NCBI RefSeq assembly: GCF_022539315.1
Contig: NC_066315.1
Location: 126,205,374-126,269,373, forward strand
Origin: Serinus canaria
Taxonomy: Eukaryota; Chordata; Aves; Passeriformes; Fringillidae
Reading direction: 5' to 3'
DNA: 64,000 bases
In this document: piece by piece, positions 1-13,489 of the stretch
Position numbering within the stretch: position 1 is the stretch's first letter
Layout: every line of letters begins with the position of its first letter
Notes under the pieces: model-generated
What the model was told of the DNA's origin: nothing
Databases searched by the model: none
The model's input: the letters and a program-made list of their open reading frames with translations, nothing else
Translations under genes and position numbers: made by a program

Positions 1-297
1 TAAAGATGGCCAGAGAGTTTAGTGACCAAGAAATGTTCTTTGACTTATGTATTCCATTACTGCCCATTGTTAAACAAGAGGTATCATGCAGTCATTGAAC
101 AAGAACAGAACACTTCAGGTGCAAGGCAATACTTTATAGAAATGACAGGATGAAACTGCAAGGGCACAGAAACACTGTGAATTGTTTCCCTGAGATAGTG
201 ACATAAGCAAGGGACCAATATTCCCTAAAATTATGTGAAGTTGCAAAGGGAGGACTGTGTCATTCACAGATCCAAGACTCTGGAAAATTTATGTTTA

Positions 298-321
298 GGA
301 AAGTCACTTTTGTGACTTTCC
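298..321. repeat. Perfect 10-bp inverted repeat, 4-nt loop
   Basis: GGAAAGTCAC at 298-307 is followed by TTTT and then by its exact reverse complement GTGACTTTCC at 312-321. The pairing stops at an A/A mismatch on both sides. It is too short for a microRNA precursor and has no U-tract to suggest a terminator. It is probably a small palindrome of no function, recorded because the match is exact. Confidence 0.85.
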
Positions 322-3300
322 AGAGAGTGGATAGGAAAGAAGTATGTAGATTAGAGTCTAAATATTTTTATAAATATTTTTATAATTGGTTGTTTTTCCA
401 CTCTTTAATTACCACTCTCCTTCAAAGGACGGTAGAAGAGAAGGTTGAGTGACAGTTCTACACCCTCCCTTCCTTCCTTTCCAACCAGGCCATTTGAAGT
501 CCTGGTAGGTAAGGTATTTGCAGCTTGGAATGGGCCATTTGAGTCATATATCACTGAATGGAGTTAGGAAATTCATCAGCCTTCTAAAGGGCAGCACAGC
601 CTGTGTGGCCAATATGTAATAGCCAGTTAAGAATCTTATAGATCTAAAGTCTACAGAAGGAGGCAGTAAAGTAAGGTGAGAATCTGAACAGCAACTCTGA
701 AAAAGGGAAAATATTTTGGAAAATATGAGTAAGATGTAGGCAAGAAGTTCATACGTGCAAAATGGTTGCAGAATAAGGTACTAGGCACGAAAATGCTTCG
801 AGGATGTAAGATGTAAAGGAACTCATAAGAAAATATTCAAATTAGATAGTATCCCATTTGGAAGCAGTGCAACATACAGAACAAATAAAATTTCATCTGC
901 TTTAGGAATAGATGTGCTTGAAAATAACCATTTCAAGGTGCAAGTCATTCACCCCTCCAAAAAAATAAGCCATGAAAAGGAATAGATTCTCCCAAGCTGT
1001 CAGACCACCAGCCTCTTCTGAACTCTTCCTTCAAAGACAAGCTTCCTTCTCCAAAGAGTGACATATTCTGCTGCTGTAAAGTCATTTCACTGGAATAATT
1101 TCTGGTAGGGAAGCAAAGAAGTACTGAGGAGACCTAAAGCACAAAAAAAAAAAAACAAACAAACAAAAAAAAAACCTACCCTAAAAATTCTGTGCATCTT
1201 GGAAAACTCCATCCCTTCCATTTTATAAAAAAAGACAATAGTGGATTTATGGAAAATCCCATCCATTTGTCCTTCCAAATAAGACAGGTGCTTTCATTGC
1301 TTTTCCAGATGAGAATATTTTGAGAAAATAACTCATGCAACTGAAAGTTCCCAGAAGGGATACAAAGGATTGGATCAGTCAGAGAAATTTTGAAAATTAA
1401 TTACTAAACATGACTTGTTTTATTTTTAATAATCAGTTGTTGTTTCCTATTATTTACAATTTTTAAAAACTACTTGAAGACAAAAGTTCTGTGTTGACAT
1501 ATTTCCCTGTATCTCACAAGCACAAGTAACTCTATCCCCTTCCTTAGAGCAACTCCAGATCATCATATCAATATTAAAATACACTCTGAAACACCTTTCT
1601 TTCATATAATTTTCCTAAGAAATTTATCAAAGCTGTGGTCAGATGTTTGCTGCTAAGGATTAACATGTGGTCACTGTGATGTAATGAGCAATCTGAAAAT
1701 ATGGATGACAATAGAGTGTACAAACTGTTACTCCAGTGAAGGAAACTGACAGTAGAAACCATGGCATCAGTTCTCCATTTTTTTTGTAGCTGAGCTTCAC
1801 ACTAATACTGCAGTAGGTAGTACTGCTGCAAATTCAGAAGCTTTCTGGTGCTTCTTCCTCATATTTTTTGGTCATCTAAACAATTATCCAACTGAAAATA
1901 CAGCTTTCTTTGTTTTTTTATTTTTGAAAAAAAAATGTTTCTCTGAGTTTCCTTTATCTTCCTGGAAGCTGATATTGGCACATTTTGTGTGTTAGTGCAG
2001 TGAAACCTTACTATTGGCACTGGTTTATTGGTCTTCATTCAGATGAGTAAAAATTAGCATTTACATTGCTTCAGTATCATCTTCTGTAAGAAGATTTTTC
2101 ATGTTAAAACCTGAGAGGTTTTCACACAAAAAAACAAAAAAAGGAAAGAAATTTAACAAAAGAAGTAACAAAAGAAACAACTGTTTTCAGGTAAGACTTA
2201 AGCACAAAAAAATGTAGTCACATCCATGCTGCTGTAAGAAGAGCAGAAGGAAAAGGCTGAGGGGCTAAGAAATTGGCTAAGAAAATTGAAGTTTCAAAAT
2301 CACAGTTAAGTGGGCCTTTTCCCCTCTCAAGTTTTAGAGAGATGTGCAGAGTTCAAAATGTTCTGAGTTTGCTGAAACCTTCTAAGCTGACTTAGGGCCC
2401 TCAGTAGGTGAAAATCTTCCCCTCCAAATGCCACTCTGCCCTTAGGAGTAACAGGATGAGTGATGGGGTTGGCTTTTATCTCATCTTGGCTGTAAACCAG
2501 TGGTAACCCCTGGATTTCAGTTCCAAATGACTTTTCACTCACAGTTCTGTACCCTCAAGAAGTCTTGGCTATGGCACTGAAAGCAGTTCTTACTCTGTAT
2601 TTTTCCAGTGCTTTCTCTTTTCTCCACTTACAGGAGATGACATGGACAAAAATTGCAGAAAAACACATTTCTGCTTCCTGACACACCGCAGAAGTGATTC
2701 CACATAAGCAGCTACACACTGAGTGATGGAGGAGGGCATTTGCCAAGTGAAGGTGAAGAGAGGCAGGGGCACTGATTTTGAATGACAGATTCAGATGGGG
2801 CAAGGATGAGAGTTGAAAGAGTTATCTTCATGCTAGGATATCAACCATTTACCGCAGTGTATTTGCTCCTCAGAGGAGATGACAGTTCTGAAAGGATCAG
2901 CAATGTATCTATTAGGTTACATGAAAAAGTGAAAAGATCTGTAGTGCAGAAAAATCAAAACTTTTGTAGTTTATACTGAGAGTAACCTGACCAGAATATT
3001 TTTTAGTATTTGCAAAAAAATTAGGCCTTTCCAGAAATACAATATAAGGCATTGGATTTTCTCCTCTCAAAAGGAGAAGTAAAATTTCAATGTTTATGTC
3101 TGTCATGTTCTGGATTACTACATAGCAGCATAAAAATTATTTGATAAACAAACAAAAAACCATCTCCATAGATTAGGATATAGAATATATGGTTTGGAGT
3201 TCCTGCCTCCCACAGTTCTTAAGTCCATAAGATTGACAAGCTAAATCTCACAAGGTCTTTTTTTATTTCATTGTCTTCATCTTCTTAACAGGAATTAGCT

Positions 3301-5872
3301 AAGAAGGAGAGGAAATTTGGACATTCATTTCATCAGTGATTCAGAGAATCAGTAATGAAAGTAAATGTGTGATGCCAATGGAAAATGTTGCTGCAGATAT
3401 AGAAACACATATATTAAATACATGGATGTGGTGTCACAAAGACTTTTCTCTGATAAACTTGCATTTTCCCAATTAAGCAGAAAATTTAATTTCATGCACA
3501 AAGTCTGTGTGCACCTCTTTTTTCTCTGCTGGCTTTGACATCATCCTGCAGCTCTAGTTATTACTGTGTAATTGTCTTGAAATGTAGTTATTGTTAGGAA
3601 TAGTTGCAGATGTTCCCTGTGTAATTCAAACTAAATGAATATAGAATTAAATTACCAGTGCAAAGCTTTAGCAGGGCAAGTTGCAGCAAAAATGGTAAAT
3701 TATTCACTCTCTTTATAGGAAACCATCCAAAAGTGTAATGGGAAGTTAAGTAAGCAGTATTTCTTGCTCGGGAATCCAGAAAGATTCAAAACAGGATGTC
3801 AGAGTTAGTGGTGAATAGCTTAAAATATTGTCCCCATTCAAGACATGTAATACTGAAGTATCATTGCTCTGTGACTCTGGTAGGGAGAAGTCAATAAAAA
3901 TGCACCAGCAGCTGTCTTAAATTTTACTGGGACCTGGGTTACTACCATGGACCAGAGGTTGTGGTTATTTTATATTATATTCTGTGACACTTGGGACTTT
4001 CAGTTCTCTTTGAGAAAGCTTAAAATATGCTAAAGACCCTGATGACTGTGAGTATTTCCCCAGCCATCATACCACAAAGGGGTAACAAGTGTCAAACACC
4101 TCATTTTGAAGAAAGGATATGAGTCCCCAGACCTATAAATCAGAGCAGACATTCTCTCTACAATGGAAGAGATGCATATTAATAAGCAAGTTATGCACAA
4201 TGATGAGGGAAAAATCAGCGTTTCAAGGTGCATTTCCGAGCTGGTGTTTCCTCAGCTCCCTTAGCTCCCAATTGTGAATGATACTTCCATTCTGTAATTA
4301 TTCAAAGGCCATCACGGAAATTAAAAGAGCATTTTGTGGCCTTAAAGCAGGTATAAACCTAAAACTGAGGGTTCAGTAGACAAAGTTGATCTGCCAACAG
4401 CTTTCAGACAACAGCTTTTTATGTGGATTTACAGTACTCAGAGCGAATCAATGATTCCACAACTGTATGGAATGAGTAGACCATGCTCATCAGACCTGGC
4501 ATCTCTTTATTTCTCTTTACAAAACAGACAGAGGTCATTCAATTCTTAATTTTCTGAAAATGAGGTGTCATTAATGTTTTGGACAACTCTGGACACTGAG
4601 GCCAAATAGCCTGTGTGTGTGGGATGTTCAGTGAACACACCAGATGAAAAAGGCAAAGTTATATGTCTCTGACTGAATTTCCTGTTTTTTCAGACAAGCT
4701 GGGTTTTTTTCTTGTTTTTGTTTTCCCATGATTCTTCTTTGTTTTGAACATTGAAACCATGCTAGAATTGACACTTGCAATTAGGTCTTTATTTTGTGAA
4801 CATTGCTAATAAAATCCATAAAATATGGATTTTTTCCAATGTACTCTTTTTATTCCCCTAGAAGTCAGTGATTGCTGTAACAGCTTTCCAGACTTTGCCT
4901 GAAGTCGGTGAAAAAATCCCGTCAGCTTAAAAGTATGAGGTTTTCCTCCTTAGTGGAAGTGGATGCTACTGGGGATTTTCTTTGTTGTATTTTTTTCTTT
5001 TTAATGTGCATCATTCTGCAAAATCTGGATTCTACATTAATTGCTAACTCTTTTTAGTAAAAACGTTGGGAGGTTTGTGTCTGAACTTGGATTCATGGCC
5101 AAAGCAGAAACAAAAGTGCTTCTATTTCCCAAACAAGTTCAACAGATATTATAGGAGATACCTTACAAGTACATTCATTGAATTATCAAGTTGGACAGGC
5201 TGACTACTTGCATAAAAGAGAAACAAAATAGCCACAAAGTTTGGCTTGAGTTAGAGCATTAATTCCACCATTAATCCTGTGGATCAGTCAGTCTAAAGGG
5301 ACAGAATTCATCTGTTCAGGGCATGAGCTTGGATGATCCACTTTGCCTCTCAAGTTCTTCCCCTCAAGCCACAGGAGAAATTGCAGAGCACTAACTTCCA
5401 AAGCTGCCCTTTAGCACCTAAGCTGTTCTTTAAGATCTCAGCCTTGCACTTCCTTGTCTTTTAAGCAATGCAGAAAAATGTCTTCTGAAAACATCAACAT
5501 GCTATCGCTCAAAACCTTAAGGTATACATTAAAGCTAAATGCTGGGTCTCTCCAAAATCAATTTATTTAACTAAATGTATAGGTTATAAATAAAAATGTA
5601 ACAACAAATAGGATAATACCTATTACAGATCATAACAGGTAAAAGTAACTTTCTTTTTGCTGAATTTTACTTTTGCCATTTTAATTAAATCATTTTTTAA
5701 GTAGCATATGTAGAAGATAATAAATTGCCATGATCCCATAAAACATTCTGCATAGATGTCCTAACCTTCCTACCCAGCACAGGCTGATTGGGAAGTGCAG
5801 TATAGACCTCCAAAAACCTCTAGGGTCATTTTCTTGTGCAGTTTCAGTCTACAACATGCTGTTGAACCAAAT

Positions 5873-5937
5873 CACCTCATACCTATTCTGTTTATTAACC
5901 TCATACTTATTCTTATCACCTCATACTTATTCTGTTT
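5873..5937 (+). repeat. Three-copy imperfect short tandem repeat
   Basis: The unit CACCTCATACYTATTCTGTTT occurs at 5873-5893 and 5917-5937, and a shorter variant (AACCTCATACTTATTCTTA) lies between them from 5897. The outer copies differ by one base. This looks like a local slippage duplication. Confidence 0.8.
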
Positions 5938-6949
5938 TTCTGTCTGAAAATGTATTTTGTTATTAGTATTTTGCATCTTTTACCTATCTCTTTCCAGGTT
6001 GCAACAGTATGTACAACTTTTTTGTTTTCATAGAGGGTTTTGACAAACTTGCAAAAGTGTTCACGTTTTCCTGAAAATAATTTTTTGTGAAAGTCTGTGT
6101 TGATACATCACTGACAAGTTTCTTTATTGTCTGTTGTCCTTTAATTTTTTTTTTTTTTCTTTTTATAAGCATCATCCTCTTTGTCATTAGGATCTAAAAG
6201 ATTAGTGGTATCTTTGACTTTTTCCCTTCATCTCTACCACTGCATCCAAGTCTTACCAGCTCTTTCCATCAAACTTCAAAGTCTTCAATCTCTTGTGTTG
6301 GTCTTAATAACCATAACTAGCAGGAATTTAGTTATGTCTGCCTTGATGACTCTAACCTTCAAATAAATCTTCTCTGGTGGCTTTGTTGGCTTGTGTTTGG
6401 TTTATTTTTTTCAAAATGCTGCCAAAGTGATCTTTTCTTTGCCTGATTCTGATCTTATCTTTTAAACACACAATCTGAAGTTTCAAACATTGGTCTCTTT
6501 CAATAATTTCTTCTTACTCTATACCACTTTTCCTGGTGACTCCACCAATTAAAAACATTACTTTTAGGAAGTCTTTAGGAAATTATTTGGGAAGAGAGAA
6601 ACTAATGATGAGTAAAACTTCAGTTCAAGGGAATTAAATACATAACTGCATAGAGAAATTTCAGTAACTAGTGTTTACATTAAGGCATGTAATTTGGTAT
6701 TTAGCTGAATCAGAGTCAAAATAAATGTAATTTTATCTTATCTTTGTGCAACACATCAGATTAGCATTTCTAGACTGCCAAGATCATTGTTTTTGTTAAA
6801 GAAGTAACACTAAGCCAGACTGCTACAAATTTTTACTGTGGTGCTTTGCACTTAGAATATCATCTGTCAAAAGACTGCTCTCAAAGCAATTTACAGACAT
6901 TAACTAATTGGGTCTAATGACACTTCTCTGGAAACAATGAAGCATAATT

Positions 6950-6974
6950 AATTCCCTTTTGTGAAAAGGGAATT
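6950..6974. repeat. Perfect 11-bp inverted repeat, 3-nt loop
   Basis: AATTCCCTTTT at 6950-6960 pairs exactly with AAAAGGGAATT at 6964-6974 around a GTG loop. An exact 11-bp stem with so short a loop is somewhat unexpected by chance in 64 kb, although AT-rich composition raises the odds. The stem is too short for a microRNA precursor. No flanking repeat boundary is visible. Confidence 0.85.
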
Positions 6975-8025
6975 TAAAGCACGGAGAGAGCAAATGATTT
7001 TTCCAAGGTCACAAAGAATATTGCAGAAGATGTGGGAACAGAACCCAAATTGTCCAGCCCTCCAAGACTGATCTAGGCACAGGAACAGAGCTATCAGCTG
7101 TGGGAGGAAGACAGCTCTTCCTTTCCTTTCTTTGTTATTACAGAAGTATGGGAAATTAATTGCTTCCATTAATTCCACACTAATGGCCTGCGAAGTAACA
7201 GTCCATTAGGAAGCAAGCTGTTTGCCTCTCCAAGCTCTGCATGTAAACAGCAGTGAAGAAACTGTGCATTTCCAAGTTATCACTCTGCCAGGGACCATGT
7301 TAACAATTTTTATTGATAATGTCCTTTACTGTTTATTGTAGAGTTGTGTTTCTAACCTTGTGCATTTGTATTCCTCAGAGTTAAACCTCACAATTACAAG
7401 AAACAGAATTGCAATTTATGTGTAAGAGGTTATTTGAAGGACTTTTGTAGATATGTAAATTCATGTCTTAGCTTTGTTATAAATTATGAGAAATTTATTT
7501 TTTAGCTTCAGCTTTAAATTCAGACTTTATCCAGCCTTCTCTTCACAGCTAGAAGAGACAAGTAGCTCCCATCTGCAAAAAAACCCCAAAAATTAAAGGA
7601 AGAATGGGAACTAAACATTCTGCTTTAGAAGTCAGCTTCTCCCTGTTCTCTGTTTAGATCTCCAATGGTCTCATCTAATTAGAATTGTTGCATTGTTAGT
7701 ATATTATAAACTTATTATAAACAAAATAAGGGTGTGTGGTCAGACTTTCAAAAGTGATCAGGTTTCTAACTGCATTGGCAGCTCCTTGGGAGGTCTTGAT
7801 AAAGGCACCTGAGTCCCACTGGATGGAGAACAGACTGGGAATGGACATTTCCATAGAGGCACATCCTTCCATTTCACACAAACTGGCTTCACCTATCACT
7901 TCTTTAATTGTCTTGTGGTAGTCTTTTTTATCTCCTTCTCAGTAACTTTGATACAATGAAGCAGAAAACAAAAATAAAGGAAGTTACTGAGCAGAACCCC
8001 TCTGCCTGTCTCTGTATCTGCTTTA

Positions 8026-8061
8026 TTCAAAGGTTAAGAAAATGGAAGCTTAACCTTTGAA
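8026..8061. repeat. Perfect 13-bp inverted repeat, 10-nt loop
   Basis: TTCAAAGGTTAAG at 8026-8038 is exactly complementary to CTTAACCTTTGAA at 8049-8061, with AAAATGGAAG between. It is the longest perfect close inverted repeat I found in the window. It could fold as a hairpin in single-stranded DNA or RNA, or be a remnant of a small palindromic element. No target-site duplication or further flanking symmetry is visible. Confidence 0.85.
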
Positions 8062-8560
8062 GCTTTGCTGATGGAAATCAAATGACTGTAAATCTTTTTT
8101 ACATACTTATTAGTGTGTTTGGAACATTGACTGGCCTGCTGGATAGACTTTTCTTGCAATTCATGCTACAAGGTAACCAATAAAATCACTGGAAGATGTA
8201 GCTGCACCTTTTGAGGAAGGATCTACAGGGATCTTTCTGCTAAAACAGACAAACAGGAGTCCTTTTGCCTCTCTCCTGTACAACCTGATAGGAATTCACA
8301 CCTGACTTTGCATTGATAAATCACTGATTAAAATTTACAGCATGGGCAAAGAAAGCAACAACTGGGATGTACACAAACTAATGGAAAGAATTAAATCCAG
8401 AGTTTGCAGAACATTTTTTGTTTGTTTTAAAAAGCCACCCTTTTTCTTGTTGTTGTATTAACCATGATGGATTTAGCAGCTGAATCAGGCAACAAAGAGT
8501 ATATGAACAAAAAAGGCAGTTTGTAAAAGGTTTCACATCTGGACAGGATTTTTCTTTTCT

Positions 8561-8592
<32 letters not shown>

Positions 8593-8593
8593 T
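8561..8593. repeat. A16-(TA)n simple repeat
   Basis: Sixteen consecutive A residues run directly into an alternating TA tract of about nine units. The compound low-complexity tract is likely to vary in length. There is no poly(A) signal or retrocopy body visible upstream of the A run. Confidence 0.95.
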
Positions 8594-11556
8594 TTTGTCA
8601 TTTTATAAATTGCAGTTCTCAAACTGTTCATTGAGAAATTGTCTACAACCTAACTGACTATAACCTAACCTAGTTCTTTTAAAGGCTACAAAGAAATGTT
8701 TCATTTTAAATGGATACCATTGACATTCCTCTGCACTGACTTCTCTTCTGACAATTATTTTCCACTGAAGCTGTAGCTATTAGCAGTGTGCTAGTGCTTG
8801 GAACTTGAGCTCAAGGTACATTACATTTGCTGCTGCTGCTGTAAAGCTTTGCTGTCCTCAGTTTGAACCTAGGTGAGCAAAAATAGCTATTTCAGAAAAC
8901 TACAGATATAATCTGCAGGATTCCAGATATCTAGGAAGGCTGCTACAGCCTAATATTTTAATAGCTAATTCCAAGGGCATCCAGTAACAGGCAGGACTCA
9001 GAACAATCCCCAGCTGGCAGTGCTAAAAGAAACCAGGCATTGTCTTAACTGGGCTCCAAATTTACAGATGTAATTGTGTACTGGTGGCCATGTGGCCTCT
9101 TAAAACACAACATTTAAATAATGGGCATTTAGCATTGTGCCTTAAGGTTATGACATTGGCTCCTGTCTCTCTTCTTGCACCAGAGCTGCCAAGTCCTGAT
9201 CCAGATAACAATTTCTTTGCCTGTCTTTTCACATAGACCACAACTCATAAACATGGGTGGTTACTTTGTCTAGTTGTATAATGTTCTTCATTTCTCACAA
9301 GGTCCAACACATCCCCTACTCACTTTATTTTCTCAGCTTGGACCTTAACCCTACAACTGGTTGTCTTTGCCCTGCAACAAGCTTAAATCTATGAGAAAGC
9401 ACTGCTGCAGGTCTTCCCTCCTCTGCTCCTTTCCTCCCAGGCTCTACATGGTCAAAACCTTCCCAGCTGAGACCAGCAGTCCTACTATTCTGGTCATTGG
9501 TGAGCCTCTGTCCTTTTCAGGACAAGCCATGATGCTCCACTGGCACATATATATCAGCTCCTTCACCATTCCCTCTTTGTACAAAGCAGGACAGTTTGGC
9601 TACTGAGAAACTACGGGGCAGGGAAGTATTTTGCTGATAATTCAGAAGACCTAGGAGGCACTTGCAAGGCCTGAGGGAAAAATTCTGTGCTGTTCCCTTA
9701 GAGTAGGCATCCCTCTGCTATACACAGAGCTTCATATGTGAGAAAAAAACCCCTTGCTCACAGAATAGGAAATCACAGCCTCTGGTCCAGCAGTTGTATC
9801 CATCTGGCAGATTTCTGCCCCCAGACATTTCATTGCAGGACTAAAATACTTCATCCCTGGAAAATAAATTTTTTTTCCTCCATTATACTTATATTAGTCC
9901 ACAACATATTCCAGACAGTCTGAACAGTTTGTGTAAAATCCATAGAGACCAATGAGTTAAATATCAGCTGAGAAATGTGCAACCTGAAAGCAGAGGCTTA
10001 AAATGGAGGCAGTTTGTCAGCAGTGTCTCCACTTCCTCTCCTAATAATACTGTGTTTTAGTACTCAAAGCACAAACTCTTGTAATGACATTACTGGAATT
10101 GCTGTAGAGGCATAATATATCCTAAGGTATATTTATTATAATGCTAAAATTTTTGATATCCACACATTTTTCTGTCAAGGTTTTCATGCTGACACTATTT
10201 TTCTCCTAGCATGGAGAGAAAAGTAGTAATTTGCTGGTTTATGTTTGCATTACCATATCTCAGAAACAGATTAAATTTCACTGTAATACTATAGAATTTG
10301 AATTAATGTTTGAGCCTTTAATTTACCTTTCCCATGTGTAAAATGGGAATATTTATCTATGATGCATTTAATATCCATCTTTCAAAAATGCTGCTGTAAC
10401 AATACACAACAAATTGGAAAAAGAAAGCATAAGAGGCTCCAAACTGCATTTCCATTAGAGGATTATGCCAAAACACATAATACCATATCACTAACAGAGC
10501 TGCACTAAAAAAAAATTAGATTAACTGCAAAATCAGATAAAAAATTACTTCACTGGCCTATACTGCTGTGCCTGATTTGGATGGCATTCAAAAATCATGT
10601 TGTGTAAATGACTGAATAATAGGAAAAACTTCTTTGTCCGTACAGAACTATATTTTAATCAATCTTTTAGAAAACCAGGGGCTGAACAAAAGTAAATGGA
10701 TATTAAAGAAAACATATGAATTGAACACTTTAAACAACTGGTAGTTCTGTGTGGTTTTAGATCACCTCATCTGGCTTCATCTTACTCAGTTATTCTGAAG
10801 CGATGTAACTCTGGTATGACCAGGCTGCTATTTACCTCCCTTATTTTAGACAAATACCTTGTGTTGGGCTGAGCTGCCTTTGAGATGCAGAAAGAAGGAA
10901 CCTCACAAACTAGTTTGGAGTAATTTATACCCAAGCTTAAAGTGGAGTGAATAAATTAAGATTAACTGTATCTAAAGGCCTGTAAATGCAATAAAACTTG
11001 GGGGTTTGTTAGTGACATCTAGGGAAATCTGACCATCTCAGAGTGGTATGACCAAACCAGTGAACTTGTGGGAAAGGAGACTGGTCTAAATTCGATAATA
11101 ATGTTCCATTATGAGGTAACATTTCTCTGGTTCTCAAAGTTACGACTGCATCCAGGAGTGATTTTCAGCTTTCAAACTATATCTGGCAAGATCTTTGCCC
11201 AGATCTCAGCTAATTATACAGTGAAGGTTTAAAGACATTTTTTAATTCCATAATGGACCCACCACAAGAGGGTTTTTTCTATGAAAAGTGCTGAATATAG
11301 AGTACATGCCACTTTTCCAGAAAGATGAGCGTAGAAAAGTCTTTAGGTGCATCTCAGCTTTATCCAAGTAATAACTAGAGAAATTTATCTGCACTAAGAT
11401 TTTATTCAGAAGTGCTAATAAATTTAGGGGGACCATGGGGCAGAAAAAGCAGTTCTCTTAGTCCTAAAAGGCCTTTCTCTGTGTCAAACAGCCTGCATCA
11501 AGTGGAGGAGAATGAGAAATCATACAGATAAGGACAGCTATTTGGCTATGTCTATA

Positions 11557-11573
11557 TTTTTTTTTTTTTTTTT
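11557..11573. repeat. T17 homopolymer
   Basis: Uninterrupted run of 17 T. The flanks show no retrocopy on the minus strand that I can recognise, so it is listed only as low complexity. Confidence 0.95.
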
Positions 11574-13446
11574 AGGTCTTACTCCTTTCAGAAAGCTGTA
11601 TTACGTTTGTACACTGTGGAAAAAATATCTTTATTTACATTGCTGCCACATCAGATAGATGGCTATCTATTTGCTCCTTTTCATGTCATCTGAACGTTGG
11701 CATCCCTCAGCCTCTTGCTGCCAATATCATCCTTTTCAGATGGTCCTGGTGATCTTTATGAACCATCCACTCTGCTGTCTGAGATGTTCCCTCTAACCAG
11801 CCCATAGGGAGCCTGTGCTGATTTGGAAACCTGGAAGTTGCTGTGAAAGAGCTCTATGCTTTAATTACATCCATTTTAATTAAATCAATCTGATTCAGTT
11901 CCTGAGCCAAGTCCTCATTTTCTCACACAATGAGGGGTGGAGAAAATTTTCAGAGTGGAAGTCATGAACCTCTCCCTTTCACTGTCAGGGTCTCAGAGAT
12001 GCCCAGAAGCCTCTGTGACTCACTCTACCATTATAAATCAGTGAGCTCTCATGGTATTTTCAGATGCCTGCTGTCAAGAACTGCATCCTGCCTGCAAGCC
12101 AGAGGAATAATTCAGGAAATGAATTCTGCATTTGTGGAGAGCAGAAAATGTTGTATAGTCAAGATTTTCATTTCCAGCAAATCTTTAACATTCGAACACC
12201 AGGAAGTAGTATGAACATCCAAACTATTCACACATATTTTCTATTTTCAGTACAGTTCCACCAAAAGTAGTCTGGTTCCTCTTTCCAGTGCTGAAGCTAT
12301 GACAGAGAACATGCCATTCCATTTGACAGCTTTTGGGAACCAAGGACACTTGCTTCACATTGAGGTGGCCATTAAAAGAATACACTTTAAATAAATAAAT
12401 GCCGTGAGAGTTGTGAGCTTCCCTTAGGGAAACATTATTATAATGACACTGCATGCACCCAACCTTAAAAAATATTTGACATAGACAGACACAAAAAGAA
12501 GATTTTCTTAAATAGAACTTCAGCTAGTCAGTGAACTACCTCCCAAATGACACATTTAGGACTCCTGGGCAATCCAGAATGCAGACTATGTATTAGTTTT
12601 CATTTCTTACCTGATAGAAATGCATGTCAGAACACAAAAATATAATTTCAGTTCCTTAATTTGCCTAATGTAGTAATTTGTAAATGGTTTTATTCATCTG
12701 TAATCTTTGTAGAGGAGGTCATAAAGTATAATTTGAAACAATAAATCAATCTAGAATTTAAAACTGTATCAAAATTAAAATCTTTTGCTGATTATGGAGC
12801 AGCAGATTTTAAGCTCTGAGACATTTCATAAATTCCTTACAAAGGTGCACAGGATCTGATCCAAGCAAACTGCAACTTCCTAAGCAAAGCCTAAGGAAAA
12901 GAAGACATAAGATGATATTCTCCATATATTTCCATATGTTTTCCTCTGATGAGGACTCTGCCACATTATTAGCTTCAGAAACAAGACATACAATATGAAT
13001 TTTCTGTTACCATAAGAATTAGGAGAAAATGTCCCTTGACTCACAGATCCCATGCACTGGTCTCCGTTGTCTGGAGCTTGGGAAAAGCAACACTGTCACA
13101 TCTACTGAAGTTACTGGGAATTTTGGACCTAACATCACTCTTATCTGTCTCATGTCTGTGGTCAGATTCGTTTCATGGCCTAGGCCAGGTCATGAAGTCT
13201 GAAAGCCTTTCAAGCCAAACATATTCAAATGTGCTTGTATCCTTAGCATCCATAATTTTAAAATCAAGTGTTTATGTAGAGAGATGATTCATCCTACACC
13301 TGTAGGGCTAATATGTAGTTTCAAGTTTTGCATTTAATCTTAAGGAACTTTCTGTGGAACTATTATCAGTATAGGTGACATTAACACCAGTAGGGGATCC
13401 CTACAACTACATGGGGCTTAATTTGCTGCTTCTGACTGAGCAGACA

Positions 13447-13448
<2 letters not shown>

Positions 13449-13486
<38 letters not shown>
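13449..13486. repeat. (AT)19 dinucleotide microsatellite
   Basis: Nineteen uninterrupted AT units follow CAGACACC and end at CTCAAG. Pure AT runs of this length are self-complementary, form cruciforms and are usually length-polymorphic. Confidence 0.97.

Positions 13487-13489
<3 letters not shown>

Larger units (their letters stand above)
1..8025. other. Non-coding AT-rich stretch, no gene recognised
   Basis: No open frame here exceeds about 82 codons, and none shows a recognisable domain, a codon pattern or conserved-looking residues. The sequence is AT-rich with few CpG. It holds an A-rich run with CAAA units at 1142-1174, a perfect 12-bp direct repeat (AAATATTTTTAT twice, 360-383), a three-copy imperfect 21-bp repeat at 5873-5937, a T run near 6148-6162, and the hairpins listed separately at 298-321 and 6950-6974. 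Conserved regulatory elements could be present but cannot be told from one sequence. Confidence 0.7.
8062..13448. other. Non-coding stretch with short simple repeats
   Basis: No gene or dated transposable element is recognised. It contains A16 followed by (TA)9 at 8561-8593 and T17 at 11557-11573. The longest open frames (81 codons at 9361-9606, 94 codons at 11930-12214) carry no recognisable motif, and the second overlaps another frame. I read them as chance. Confidence 0.7.

Noticed and set aside
298..321. Possible microRNA hairpin or terminator
   Set aside because: The stem is only 10 bp with a 4-nt loop and no longer imperfect extension. Rho-independent terminators do not apply in a eukaryote.
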